From contig DINQ01000024.1 of assembly GCA_002426795.1 (NCBI GenBank), forward strand, positions 1 to 64,000: DNA of 64,000 bases, in the 5' to 3' direction. The position numbers and the translations under genes were made by a program. Position 1 is the first letter of the stretch. Each line of letters starts with the position of its first letter. Origin of the DNA: Bacteroidales bacterium UBA5536 (GTDB lineage: Bacteria; Bacteroidota; Bacteroidia; Bacteroidales; F082). The notes beneath the pieces are model-generated. The model searched no databases, had not been told where the DNA came from, and saw only the letters and a list, made by a program, of their open reading frames with translations. Positions 52,266-60,919 of the stretch are shown in pieces.

Positions 52266-53048
52266 ATGAAAATTAAATCTTATACAATTTTTGCACTTCT
52301 TGGGCTTATTTTGATAGGAGCAACCTATTTCATCCCTATATGGGGAGTAGCATTGCAGAGCATTCAGTATCCAAAGTCGATGTACCCAAAGGGAATCCGA
52401 ATCAATTTCAAGTTTGATGGGGTTTATAACGGCTGTGAGGGCGTTAAAGAAAGAGAAGAGCTGGCGATGAACGAAGGTGCCGATTGCCTTGTTGAAATGA
52501 ATGCTATCAATCATTTCATCGGTATGTATCCCATCGTTCAGGGCAGAAACAATCCGGCAGGTATGGAACATCCCAGCTTTTATGTTTTTGATACCAAAAA
52601 GGATGCCGAAGGAAATGATTTGTTTGACCCGGAGACAGGACAGCAAATCAAAGTGGATGTTACTCCTCACACCCTTAAATTTCTGAACAATCTGATGATT
52701 TACTCCCCCTATATCTTCGTTTTCTTTATCGTGTTGGGGATGATCTTTATAGGCTGGCAGAAAAAACTTGGTTTGGCCTTCGGCCTTATTCCTGCTTTAG
52801 TGCCATTTTATTTCCTCTTTGTGTATATTTATTACCTGTATTGGTACGGACATAACCTTGGACTGCATGGTGGTGGAGCTTTTGCTGGCATCAAGCCTTT
52901 TATGCCCACAGTTTTTGGTGAAGGAAAAGTAGCTCAGTTTACTACAGAATCTTACCCTTATTACGGGTTTTTTGTTGCATTGGGAGCATTCTTCCTGATG
53001 GTTATATCCATCTTGCTTAAACGCAAATCGTTGCGTCAGCAAGCTTAA
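52266..53048 (+). CDS. nosB: NosB-like membrane protein
   Basis: 260-residue inner-membrane protein from the ATG at 52266 (MKIKSYTIFALLGLILIGAT); an earlier in-frame ATG at 52215 overlaps the cytochrome gene. About four membrane helices: 4-28, 140-160, 165-195 and 230-252, with a ~110-residue extracytoplasmic part after the first. Placed between nosZ/cytochrome and nosD, where clade II clusters carry nosB, a membrane protein of unknown function. The symbol rests on position and topology more than on sequence recall. Confidence 0.6.
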   Translation: MKIKSYTIFALLGLILIGATYFIPIWGVALQSIQYPKSMYPKGIRINFKFDGVYNGCEGVKEREELAMNEGADCLVEMNAINHFIGMYPIVQGRNNPAGMEHPSFYVFDTKKDAEGNDLFDPETGQQIKVDVTPHTLKFLNNLMIYSPYIFVFFIVLGMIFIGWQKKLGLAFGLIPALVPFYFLFVYIYYLYWYGHNLGLHGGGAFAGIKPFMPTVFGEGKVAQFTTESYPYYGFFVALGAFFLMVISILLKRKSLRQQA

Positions 53049-53080
53049 TTACTTTGAATTGAACTGATGATAAAATAATC

Positions 53081-54394
53081 ATGCGATTCGCTCAGAACAT
53101 TGGTTGGATAGGTTGTATTTTTTGGCTGCTCACTGGCAATTTGATTGCTCAGGTAGCTGAATTTGGACTTATCCAACCCGTGAGCGGATATACAGATAAT
53201 TCACATCCGATCAAACTGCAGGAAATCATTGATCAAGCTCCGCCTGGGAAATACATCAAACTCGAACCTGGATATTATACAGGCCCTGTGACCATTACCA
53301 AAGATGCCATCACCATTGATGGAAATGGACAAGTTACGCTCACTGGCATGAAAAAGGCCTCTGTTATTTACCTTGAAGCCAATAATGTAACCATTAAAAA
53401 CCTGAAAATTATTGAATCTGGTGGTTCGCACGATAAAATCGACTGCGCCGTAAAAATTAAAGGAAATTCAAATGTTATTGACAACTGTCTGATTCAAGAA
53501 TGTTTATTTGGCATTGATATTTTCCAATCAGCCCACAACCTGATTAAACATTGCGAAATCAGCTCATTATCGGCCCGAGATCTGGCGCTTAAAGGAGATG
53601 CCATCCGGTTATGGTATTCCAAGAATAACCTTATCAGGCACAATTACTGGCATCATGTGCGGGATATGGTGGTGTGGTATTCGTCAGAAAACACTTTCGA
53701 AAGCAATAAAGGTGTTGGAAACCGCTACAGCATTCACTTTATGTATGCCCATAACAACCGCATCAAAGACAATTATTTTTATAACAATTCGGTGGGTGTT
53801 TTTCTGATGTATAGCGAGGAAACCGTTATGACCGGAAACACCATCATGCACTCTACCGGGCTTAGCGGTATGTGCCTTGGTATGAAAGAAACTTCCTCGA
53901 ACCAAATTTTGAACAACCGCTTTATCTATAGTTCAGAAGGCATCCACGTTGACGTGTCGCCTTTTGTTCCGGAGAAAATTAACACGGTGATGTACAACGA
54001 AATAGCATTTTGCGGAACAGGCATTAAGTTTCACACCAACCAGGAAGGAAACCTTTACAAATTCAATTATTTCCACAACAACCTCGTCGCTGTAGAAGCT
54101 GAAGGAAAAACTGCAAATGCCAACATCTGGAAAAACAACTATTTTGACGATTACCAGGGGTTCGATAAAAATGACGATAATATTGGCGATACGCCTTTTA
54201 CTTTATATGCTTACGTTGAACACCTTTGGACTTTCGACAAGGATATGAAGTTTTTTTATGGTTCTCCCCTTCTGCTCGTGCTCGATTTCTTAGAGAGACT
54301 TGCGCCGTTTTCAGAGCCCAAACTGGTACTTCGTGATAAAGAACCGATATTTATCTGGGAAGATATTAATCAAGATCAAAAAATAGTAGAATAG
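53081..54394 (+). CDS. nosD: nitrous oxide reductase maturation protein NosD
   Basis: Periplasmic right-handed beta-helix protein (carbohydrate-binding/sugar hydrolase repeat fold), 437 residues with a Sec signal (1-24, cleavage near LIA|Q). Repeats such as NNVTIKNLKII, GNSNVIDNCLIQECLFGIDI and NNRIKDNYFYNNSVGVFLMY run from about 95 to 360. NosD works with the NosFY ABC transporter to supply the sulfide/copper assembly of the CuZ cluster. It follows nosB by 32 bases; the next gene begins immediately after its stop (TAGATG). Confidence 0.93.
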   Translation: MRFAQNIGWIGCIFWLLTGNLIAQVAEFGLIQPVSGYTDNSHPIKLQEIIDQAPPGKYIKLEPGYYTGPVTITKDAITIDGNGQVTLTGMKKASVIYLEANNVTIKNLKIIESGGSHDKIDCAVKIKGNSNVIDNCLIQECLFGIDIFQSAHNLIKHCEISSLSARDLALKGDAIRLWYSKNNLIRHNYWHHVRDMVVWYSSENTFESNKGVGNRYSIHFMYAHNNRIKDNYFYNNSVGVFLMYSEETVMTGNTIMHSTGLSGMCLGMKETSSNQILNNRFIYSSEGIHVDVSPFVPEKINTVMYNEIAFCGTGIKFHTNQEGNLYKFNYFHNNLVAVEAEGKTANANIWKNNYFDDYQGFDKNDDNIGDTPFTLYAYVEHLWTFDKDMKFFYGSPLLLVLDFLERLAPFSEPKLVLRDKEPIFIWEDINQDQKIVE

Positions 54395-54796
54395 ATGTCA
54401 AAACGCAGATATATAGCAAGTTTACTGGCCATCCTGCACCTGGCATTTATCATCCTGCCCGAAATACAATTGTGGCGCTATATCGGTATGCAACTCGAGT
54501 CAAACTATTCTGTCCATACTACCGTTCACAATGACTCTGTTCTTCCCCTCACGGGCGACATCACTTACTTAAATGCTCTTCTTGCCCGCGCAAAAGAACA
54601 TAACGATGACGAGAACAAAGCAAAGTTTCCGGAAAACAATATCTCTCACACCAGTCTGATTTATTTGCCTGGTTCATCACTTTTTAATCTGAATGATTTT
54701 CCTAAAATGCTTGTCAGCTATTATGAAAGTGAAAGCTTTTTCATTGACTGGCTGAAACGCATCCCATCTCCCCCGCCGAAATCATCTTTTTGCTGA
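54395..54796 (+). CDS. small exported protein of unknown function between nosD and the TonB receptor
   Basis: 133 residues starting on the base after the nosD stop, so translation is probably coupled. An N-terminal hydrophobic segment (RRYIASLLAILHLAFIILPEI) acts as a signal anchor or signal peptide; the rest is soluble, with two His (HTTVHND) and a Pro-rich end PSPPPKSSFC with the only Cys at the terminus. I do not recognise the family. A periplasmic role alongside the copper receptor is possible, but only context supports it. Confidence 0.7.
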   Translation: MSKRRYIASLLAILHLAFIILPEIQLWRYIGMQLESNYSVHTTVHNDSVLPLTGDITYLNALLARAKEHNDDENKAKFPENNISHTSLIYLPGSSLFNLNDFPKMLVSYYESESFFIDWLKRIPSPPPKSSFC

Positions 54797-54912
54797 TCAG
54801 TCTGCCTGGTTTGCCCTCTTTCCCTATTTAGGAGCTAACCAGAAGATTGAACACTGATTAATCAACTAATTATTTAGTTATTCTGTTTTACGTAAAATAA
54901 AATCACAAAAAG

Positions 54913-56988
54913 ATGACAAGATTTAAAATTGTTTTAAAAATAGCAATATTAGCCTCGTTGATGGCTAGCTTTACGGTATCGCTCGCTCAATCGGACACGC
55001 TGGTACTTGAAGAAATATTGGTGACGGCAAAAAGTGCCTCCAACCTAAGTAAAACCAATATCAACGGCACAACACTTCAGTTCGAAAATCCGCATGATGG
55101 CGGTGCCATGTTTATCAACAAGGCTGGTTTCGGTGTCGAAAAGCGCGGCAATTACGGCATGGAGCCTGTGTTGAGGGGTTTCAAATACAGTCAGCTCAAC
55201 GTCCTGATCGACGGAGGAGTAAACAGTACCAATGCCTGCCCCAACCGAATGGATCCCACCATTTCGCAGGTGGCACCTGAAGAAATCGAAAAAATTGAAG
55301 TTATCAAAGGACCTTTCAGCGTCCGATATGGACAAACTTTTGGTGGCATCATCAACATTGTCAACCGCAAACCTGATCGTTCGGTTGGTAAATCCTTTTC
55401 AGGAGCAGTTGAAGGCGGTTATCAATCGAATGGTGGAAACATCTATACCAATCTGTTTACGCAACTGGTAGCAGGTAAAACTGACTTCTCACTCAACTTT
55501 GGATACAAAGATTATGGCAATTACAAAAGCGGCAGCGGCCAAGAAATTGCATCCTCCTTCAACCGCTTGGGCTATGCCATGAAGCTGGGATACCAGTTTT
55601 CGGCCGATCAGCGCCTTCAAATTACCTGGCGACAAAGTATGGCTAAAGATGTGCTATACGCGGGTCTGCCCATGGATGCTGACAAAGACAACAGCAGCAT
55701 ACTTTCGTTAGACTATGCTGTGAATAATGTGAGCCCCTTGCTGAAATCGTTTAAACTGAAAGCATATGGAAGTTATGTCGACCATGAGATGTCGAACACA
55801 CGCCGACCAGCTTATGCAGCAGTACATGCTGTTTCGCCTGTAAATGCCACAGTTTTTGGTGGTCGTACAGAATTCGGCCTGCAAACAGGTGGTGCCAATA
55901 TGCTTTTTGCTGGCATCGACTTTAAACACATTGGTAAAGATGGCGTACGCAACCGCCTGGTCTTTAAAAACACCTGTACTGGAGCCACTTTCGACCCACC
56001 AAAAGCTTTTATAGACAAAACCTGGCAAGACTCGAACCAGGACGACCTGGGTATTTTCCTTGAAAACAAACGCGACATCAATGAAAACATGGTCTGGACA
56101 CTGGGTATCAGGTCTGATGTGAATATGTATGGCATCAATGATCCTGATGCGGGTTTTCTGGAACAATACAACAACGAAATCAAGCCTGATGACCATATTG
56201 ACATTTCTGCCACCACTTCGATTACATGGTTCCTGCCTAAAAACCTGAATGTCTATTTTGCACTCGCACGATCAACACGCGCACCTGAACTTTCTGAGTT
56301 GTTTATCAACCATTTAAGTATAGGAATGGATGCCTACGAGTATATTGGCAATCCCGATTTGAAATCAGAGGTCAACTATCAGTTCGACATTCGGATGGAG
56401 AAAAAACTGGGCAAAGTAGGCTTCTTCGGTGATGTTTACTATGCCTACATCACAGATTACATTACTGCTGTAGTTGACGAAACGATTCCCAGAATTTACA
56501 CCCCCTGTAACGATCCCAAATTTACCAAACAATTCCGCAATGCAGATGAAGTGTTCCTTACGGGATTTGAAGCCGGGTTTAATTGGGAAATCATGCCGGC
56601 ACTGCAGTATGATTTAGTTGTTTCCTATGTGTATGGCCAAAATATCAGCTGGGACGAACCTCTGGCAGAAATCACGCCACTGACAGCTGCAACGTCACTC
56701 ACTTATACGCATAACAAACTCAAAGCTGAAATTCATGGTCGCGTGGTTGATGCACAAAACCGTGTTTCCGGCTCCTTCAACGAATCAAAGACACCTGGTT
56801 TTGCAGTGTTTGATTTATACGCCAACTATAACTTTTTCAGCAAATTAGATATTGCAATTGGCGTCAAAAACCTATTCAACAAAAACTATGTTGAACATTT
56901 AAGTCGAGCCTATAAAGCCATGGATATCCAAAGTCTGTATTTTGAGCCGGGTAGAAGTATAAATGTGAGTTTGAAGTACCGTTTTTAG
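54913..56988 (+). CDS. TonB-dependent outer-membrane receptor, OprC/NosA-like (copper)
   Basis: 691 residues with a signal peptide (cleavage near SLAQ|S), a plug domain (about 30-160: LVTAKSASNLS, EKIEVIKGPFSVRYG, GGIINIVNRKP) and a 22-strand beta-barrel ending in the aromatic F (SLKYRF). The plug contains ACPNRMDPT (C109, M113). In Pseudomonas OprC and Pseudomonas stutzeri NosA the same C-x3-M motif binds copper. Within the nos cluster this strongly suggests copper uptake for CuA/CuZ. A 116-base gap upstream contains the palindrome TTTTACGTAAAA (54886-54897). Confidence 0.85.
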   Translation: MTRFKIVLKIAILASLMASFTVSLAQSDTLVLEEILVTAKSASNLSKTNINGTTLQFENPHDGGAMFINKAGFGVEKRGNYGMEPVLRGFKYSQLNVLIDGGVNSTNACPNRMDPTISQVAPEEIEKIEVIKGPFSVRYGQTFGGIINIVNRKPDRSVGKSFSGAVEGGYQSNGGNIYTNLFTQLVAGKTDFSLNFGYKDYGNYKSGSGQEIASSFNRLGYAMKLGYQFSADQRLQITWRQSMAKDVLYAGLPMDADKDNSSILSLDYAVNNVSPLLKSFKLKAYGSYVDHEMSNTRRPAYAAVHAVSPVNATVFGGRTEFGLQTGGANMLFAGIDFKHIGKDGVRNRLVFKNTCTGATFDPPKAFIDKTWQDSNQDDLGIFLENKRDINENMVWTLGIRSDVNMYGINDPDAGFLEQYNNEIKPDDHIDISATTSITWFLPKNLNVYFALARSTRAPELSELFINHLSIGMDAYEYIGNPDLKSEVNYQFDIRMEKKLGKVGFFGDVYYAYITDYITAVVDETIPRIYTPCNDPKFTKQFRNADEVFLTGFEAGFNWEIMPALQYDLVVSYVYGQNISWDEPLAEITPLTAATSLTYTHNKLKAEIHGRVVDAQNRVSGSFNESKTPGFAVFDLYANYNFFSKLDIAIGVKNLFNKNYVEHLSRAYKAMDIQSLYFEPGRSINVSLKYRF

Positions 56989-57039
56989 AATAAGTATCTG
57001 TACTAGATAATTGCTAATTCAAAATAAAGAATTGCTGAG

Positions 57040-57070
57040 GGGGCTCAGTTTGGTTATTAAGCTGAGCCCC
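57040..57070 (+). other. hairpin between the TonB receptor gene and nosG
   Basis: GGGGCTCAG (57040-57048) pairs perfectly with CTGAGCCCC (57062-57070) over a 13-base loop. There is no T-run, so it may be a processing or stabilising structure rather than a terminator. Confidence 0.5.
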
Positions 57071-57093
57071 TACTAACTAAAATTGAACATCCC

Positions 57094-57909
57094 ATGAAAA
57101 AAAATGCCAATGAAGTCTCCAGGAGAGACTTTCTGAAATCAGGAGCCATAGCAGCAGGTGCCATCGCAGTGATTGGTGCAGGCACTTTTGTTCTGGACCA
57201 TGAAGCAGCCAAATCGATGCCTCGCGAAGGTTTTCTTCGCCCACCGGGTGCCATCGAAGAAGAAGACTTTTTGTACGGTTGCATCAAATGCGGTTTGTGT
57301 GTTCAAATATGTCCGGTACATGCAATTAAACTGGCCGGCGCTCATGAAGGTCTTGGATACGGAACGCCTTACATCGATCCGCGTGAGCAGGCTTGCGACT
57401 TCTCATGCGATGCCCTGCAATGTGTTGAGACTTGTCCAACTTCGGTACTCGATTTCAAACAATTTAAAGAAACCGGACTCAGAGCTGTTGAAGCTGCAGC
57501 TGCGGAACCCGGAGTTGACATGTCGCAAGTTAATCCTTTTGAAGTACAAAAGGTTGCCATGAAAAATGCGGTAAAAATCGGCAAAGCAGTAGTGAACAAA
57601 CACACTTGTCTGGCGCATGCCGGAAAGCCTTTCAAGGGCGTTTCACGTGGCACCGATTTCTCTGGCATCCTTCGATCTCCTAACGATGTAAATTCATCTG
57701 CCACACCTTTACGCGATCGTGAATACGATCAGGATATCTGTCATTTGTGTGTAACCGAATGCCCAATTGGCGAAAAAGCCATTGTTCAGGTACGCAACCG
57801 CAATGGGCGTAAACTGATCCCCCGTGTACTTGATGGTTGCACAGGATGCGGTGTTTGCGAGATGGTTTGCCCAACCGAACATGCCAGTATAGTAATTGAA
57901 CCCTTTTAA
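57094..57909 (+). CDS. nosG: ferredoxin-type protein NosG (NapG-like)
   Basis: 271-residue periplasmic iron-sulfur protein with a twin-arginine signal (SRRDFLKSG at about 9-17). Four Cys clusters suited to [4Fe-4S] centres: CIKCGLCVQICP, the CDFSCDALQCVETCP region, CHLCVTECP and CTGCGVCEMVCP. NosG with NosH is thought to pass electrons from menaquinol toward N2O reductase in clade II systems, as NapGH does for nitrate reductase. nosH follows after 12 bases. Confidence 0.87.
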   Translation: MKKNANEVSRRDFLKSGAIAAGAIAVIGAGTFVLDHEAAKSMPREGFLRPPGAIEEEDFLYGCIKCGLCVQICPVHAIKLAGAHEGLGYGTPYIDPREQACDFSCDALQCVETCPTSVLDFKQFKETGLRAVEAAAAEPGVDMSQVNPFEVQKVAMKNAVKIGKAVVNKHTCLAHAGKPFKGVSRGTDFSGILRSPNDVNSSATPLRDREYDQDICHLCVTECPIGEKAIVQVRNRNGRKLIPRVLDGCTGCGVCEMVCPTEHASIVIEPF

Positions 57910-57921
57910 TGCTTTGCAATC

Positions 57922-58869
57922 ATGAATACTACCTACTTCACCAATGGAAAAAATAAAGCAGCGCTGGCACCTAAGTCAGTTGAGCAAATGCCACATAGCA
58001 AAGCGGGTCTCTCATTTACCGACTGGCGCGATGCCCGCAAGAAAAACCACAAATGGCGAAACATCCGATGGGCAATTCTTGTGTTTATGAACCTGCTATT
58101 CGTGCTTTCTTTTACTTTCGACCTGGCAGTTCTTGAAGGATCGCTGAGTGGTTCACGCCTGATTGGTTTTTACCTGATGGACCCCTACAACTCTTTGCAG
58201 CTTTTGGCTGTAAGCTCCCGCACAGGTTATATTACCATGCTCACGATGAACTTCTGGATTGGACTCACGACTATTCTACTGTTTTGGGCAGTTTTAGGTG
58301 GAAGGTCATACTGCTCCTGGATGTGTCCATATCATTTCATTTCAGAGTGGGCTGAAAAACTGCATCTCTTTCTGGTTAAAAAGAAAAAGATTTCAGAGCG
58401 ATCATTCAACAGAGGCATCAGGTTTGTTATCCTAATTGGCTTTGTTTTGCTCGCTTTTCTGACGAAAAACCTCGTATTCGAAAACCTCAATGTAGTCGGG
58501 ATCGTCTCAAAAGCTATGATCTATGGTCCAAGCTTACTACTCCTTTGGGTTCTTTTCATTATATTGGTCGAGGTGTTTTTAAGCAGACGATTTTGGTGTA
58601 GGTATATCTGCCCGATAGGTACAACATGGAGTTTAGTTGGTCATGTTTCGCCACTGGCTGTTAAGTTCGACCTCGAAAAATGTGGTTATTGCCTTGAATG
58701 TCAAAAGGTTTGCTTAGTGCCACATGAGCTCTGGTTTGTAAAACGGGGTACTGCCACGCAAGATGAGCATTATGTAGGCTCTGATTGCACACGTTGCGGC
58801 TTGTGTATAGATGTTTGCCCCGGAAAAGCGCTCTCATATTCAATCAAAGGAGCCTCAGCGGTTCTGTAA
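57922..58869 (+). CDS. nosH: membrane ferredoxin-type protein NosH (NapH-like)
   Basis: 315-residue inner-membrane protein with four to five helices, two CxxxCP motifs at the membrane face (YCSWMCPYHF and WCRYICPIGT) and two [4Fe-4S] motifs at the C-terminus (CGYCLECQKVC, CTRCGLCIDVCP). This is the NapH/NosH layout: quinol oxidation and electron transfer to periplasmic NosG. Between nosG and nosF. Confidence 0.87.
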   Translation: MNTTYFTNGKNKAALAPKSVEQMPHSKAGLSFTDWRDARKKNHKWRNIRWAILVFMNLLFVLSFTFDLAVLEGSLSGSRLIGFYLMDPYNSLQLLAVSSRTGYITMLTMNFWIGLTTILLFWAVLGGRSYCSWMCPYHFISEWAEKLHLFLVKKKKISERSFNRGIRFVILIGFVLLAFLTKNLVFENLNVVGIVSKAMIYGPSLLLLWVLFIILVEVFLSRRFWCRYICPIGTTWSLVGHVSPLAVKFDLEKCGYCLECQKVCLVPHELWFVKRGTATQDEHYVGSDCTRCGLCIDVCPGKALSYSIKGASAVL

Positions 58870-58886
58870 TCAACAAAAATTCATCA

Positions 58887-59555
58887 ATGGATCAATCTCC
58901 TTTTATTCACATACAGTCACTCTCAAAAGACTTCAACAAAGTCCGGGTAATCAACAATATCACCATCGACTTGAACGGAGCAGACAGAATTGCACTGATT
59001 GGCCAAAACGGCGCAGGAAAAACCACTTTGATTCGCTGCATACTAGGTCAGTACAACTACAGCGGAACATTATCCGTTTTGGGCTTCGACCCGCGAAAAA
59101 ACAGGAAAGAAATGCTCAATAAGATAGGTTTTGTGCCGCAAACGCCCCCTCCTATCAAGCTGACAGTGAAAGAACTTGTCAATTTTTTTGAAAAAATCAC
59201 CAAAACACCAGCTTCTGCGTTCCAACGCATCAGCAATGACATGGGTTTATCACTGGAAGCCAATTATGGCAAGCCTTTCCATAAACTGTCAGGTGGCATG
59301 AAACAAAAACTGCTCATCAGCTTTGCACTGGGACGGCAAGTGCAGATACTCCTTCTTGATGAGCCGTCTGCCAATCTTGATCCACAGGCCCGAGAAATAC
59401 TTTTCGATCATTTGGAAAACTATAACCGGGAAACTTTGATGATTCTTAGTAGCCATCGTATGAATGAGATTTCAAAGCTGGTGAACCGGGTTGTCGAAAT
59501 GGACCTTGGCAACATTGTACTTGACAACAAATTGAATCACCAAAAACCTGAATAA
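58887..59555 (+). CDS. nosF: ABC ATPase NosF
   Basis: 222-residue ATPase from the ATG at 58887; a longer in-frame start overlaps nosH. Walker A GQNGAGKT, signature LSGGMKQKL, Walker B ILLLDEPSANLD and the switch His in SSHRMNEI are all present. NosF works with NosY and NosD in CuZ maturation. nosL starts 1 base after its stop. Confidence 0.9.
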   Translation: MDQSPFIHIQSLSKDFNKVRVINNITIDLNGADRIALIGQNGAGKTTLIRCILGQYNYSGTLSVLGFDPRKNRKEMLNKIGFVPQTPPPIKLTVKELVNFFEKITKTPASAFQRISNDMGLSLEANYGKPFHKLSGGMKQKLLISFALGRQVQILLLDEPSANLDPQAREILFDHLENYNRETLMILSSHRMNEISKLVNRVVEMDLGNIVLDNKLNHQKPE

Positions 59556-59556
59556 A

Positions 59557-60036
59557 ATGAAAAAAGTAACACTTATTCTCATGATCATTTTGTCAGCATT
59601 GAGCTGCACGCGTAAAGTGGACCAGTCGCCACGCGAAATCAATTTCGACCGCGATATATGCGCCAACTGCCTGATGGGTCTGGCCGACCAGAAATTTTCA
59701 GCTCAGTCGATCAACAACCGGAATGAGGTTGTTTGGTTCGACGATCTGGGCTGTCTGATACAATATCAGGACAGTCCTGATTGGCAAAAATTTGGCGGCG
59801 ACAAAGCTGTATCATACATTGGCGACAGTGAACATGGCGGCTGGATTAAGGTAGAGGATGCCTGGTACGTTTTCGGAAAGCCAACTCCAATGGGTTATGG
59901 CTATAGTGCTATCCGGCAAAAAGTTGATACTGCCTATAACTTCTTAACAACCGTGCAAAGAATTAAAGACGGGTATACAATGCGTGAAGATTTCCTGAAA
60001 AAGAAAAAAATGCTTCACCACGACACCATCAATTAA
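59557..60036 (+). CDS. nosL: copper chaperone lipoprotein NosL
   Basis: 159-residue lipoprotein (lipobox LSALSC, C17). The CxxCxM motif (ICANCLMGLADQKFSAQ, C38, C41, M43) is the Cu(I) site of the NosL family, and WFDDLGCLIQY and DAWYVFGKPTPMGYGYSA are typical. It delivers Cu(I) to the periplasmic NosDFY complex and apo-NosZ. Between nosF and nosY. Confidence 0.9.
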   Translation: MKKVTLILMIILSALSCTRKVDQSPREINFDRDICANCLMGLADQKFSAQSINNRNEVVWFDDLGCLIQYQDSPDWQKFGGDKAVSYIGDSEHGGWIKVEDAWYVFGKPTPMGYGYSAIRQKVDTAYNFLTTVQRIKDGYTMREDFLKKKKMLHHDTIN

Positions 60037-60070
60037 TCTGGAAAAACCAATAAATTTAACACGACTAATT

Positions 60071-60919
60071 ATGTTTCTTCAAAAGATCTATCATACGAGT
60101 CTTTATCAGATCATGATTGCTGATATTTGGCAAAGCCTCCGGTCAAAATGGTTTTGGACTTATAGCTTATTATTTGGTGGTTTCGTTGCGGTGATGTTTT
60201 CGACCGGAATTACTGAATCACAAATCATTGGTTTTGTTGGCTTAAGTCGGTTGATGGTCACATTTATGCAGGTTAGCATGGTAATTTTACCCATTTATGT
60301 GTTGATTACAACTGTACGATCGGTAGTTGGTGACAGAGAATCGAATGTGATGGAATATATGCTTTCGTTACCAGTTTCGTTCACAGGATATTTCTGGGGG
60401 AAATTTTTCGCTAAATTTCTCATCACTTTCATTCCTGTTTTTATTGCCTTACTGGGAGCAGCCATCTGGGGCAGTTTCACCAGACTGGATGTGCCCTGGG
60501 ACCTGTTCATGCTATACAGCGCCCTATTGGCCTCAATGATTTTCTGTTTTCTGGGTATCAGCATGTTTATTTCAGTTGTATCCCATTCGCAAGATCTGGC
60601 TATCAGTTCAGCCTTCATCCTCTGGCTTGTTCTTGTGGCCTTTCTCGACCTGATTTTAATGGGTCTCCTGCTCAAGTTGCGGGTTGATGCCGGTACTGTC
60701 ATTGGAATCGGAATGCTCAATCCACTGCAGGTATTCAGGACTGCTGTGCTGGTTTTGTTCGACCCCGAACTAACCGTTATGGGAGCAGCTTCATATTTTA
60801 TTCTTGACACGGTTAGCAGGGGCTTGTTCATCTTTTTTGCTATTGCCTACCCTACAGCCGTTGGGCTTGGCTTTGGCTGGTTAGGTAACTATTTTTTCAA
60901 GCATAGAGACATTATATAA
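60071..60919 (+). CDS. nosY: ABC permease NosY
   Basis: 282-residue membrane protein of the ABC-2 type with six hydrophobic helices, including VMEYMLSLPVSFTGYFWGKF as the coupling region. It pairs with NosF and NosD in CuZ-site maturation. Its stop codon overlaps the next start by one base (TAATG), so the following pentapeptide-repeat gene is translationally coupled to it. Confidence 0.88.
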   Translation: MFLQKIYHTSLYQIMIADIWQSLRSKWFWTYSLLFGGFVAVMFSTGITESQIIGFVGLSRLMVTFMQVSMVILPIYVLITTVRSVVGDRESNVMEYMLSLPVSFTGYFWGKFFAKFLITFIPVFIALLGAAIWGSFTRLDVPWDLFMLYSALLASMIFCFLGISMFISVVSHSQDLAISSAFILWLVLVAFLDLILMGLLLKLRVDAGTVIGIGMLNPLQVFRTAVLVLFDPELTVMGAASYFILDTVSRGLFIFFAIAYPTAVGLGFGWLGNYFFKHRDII

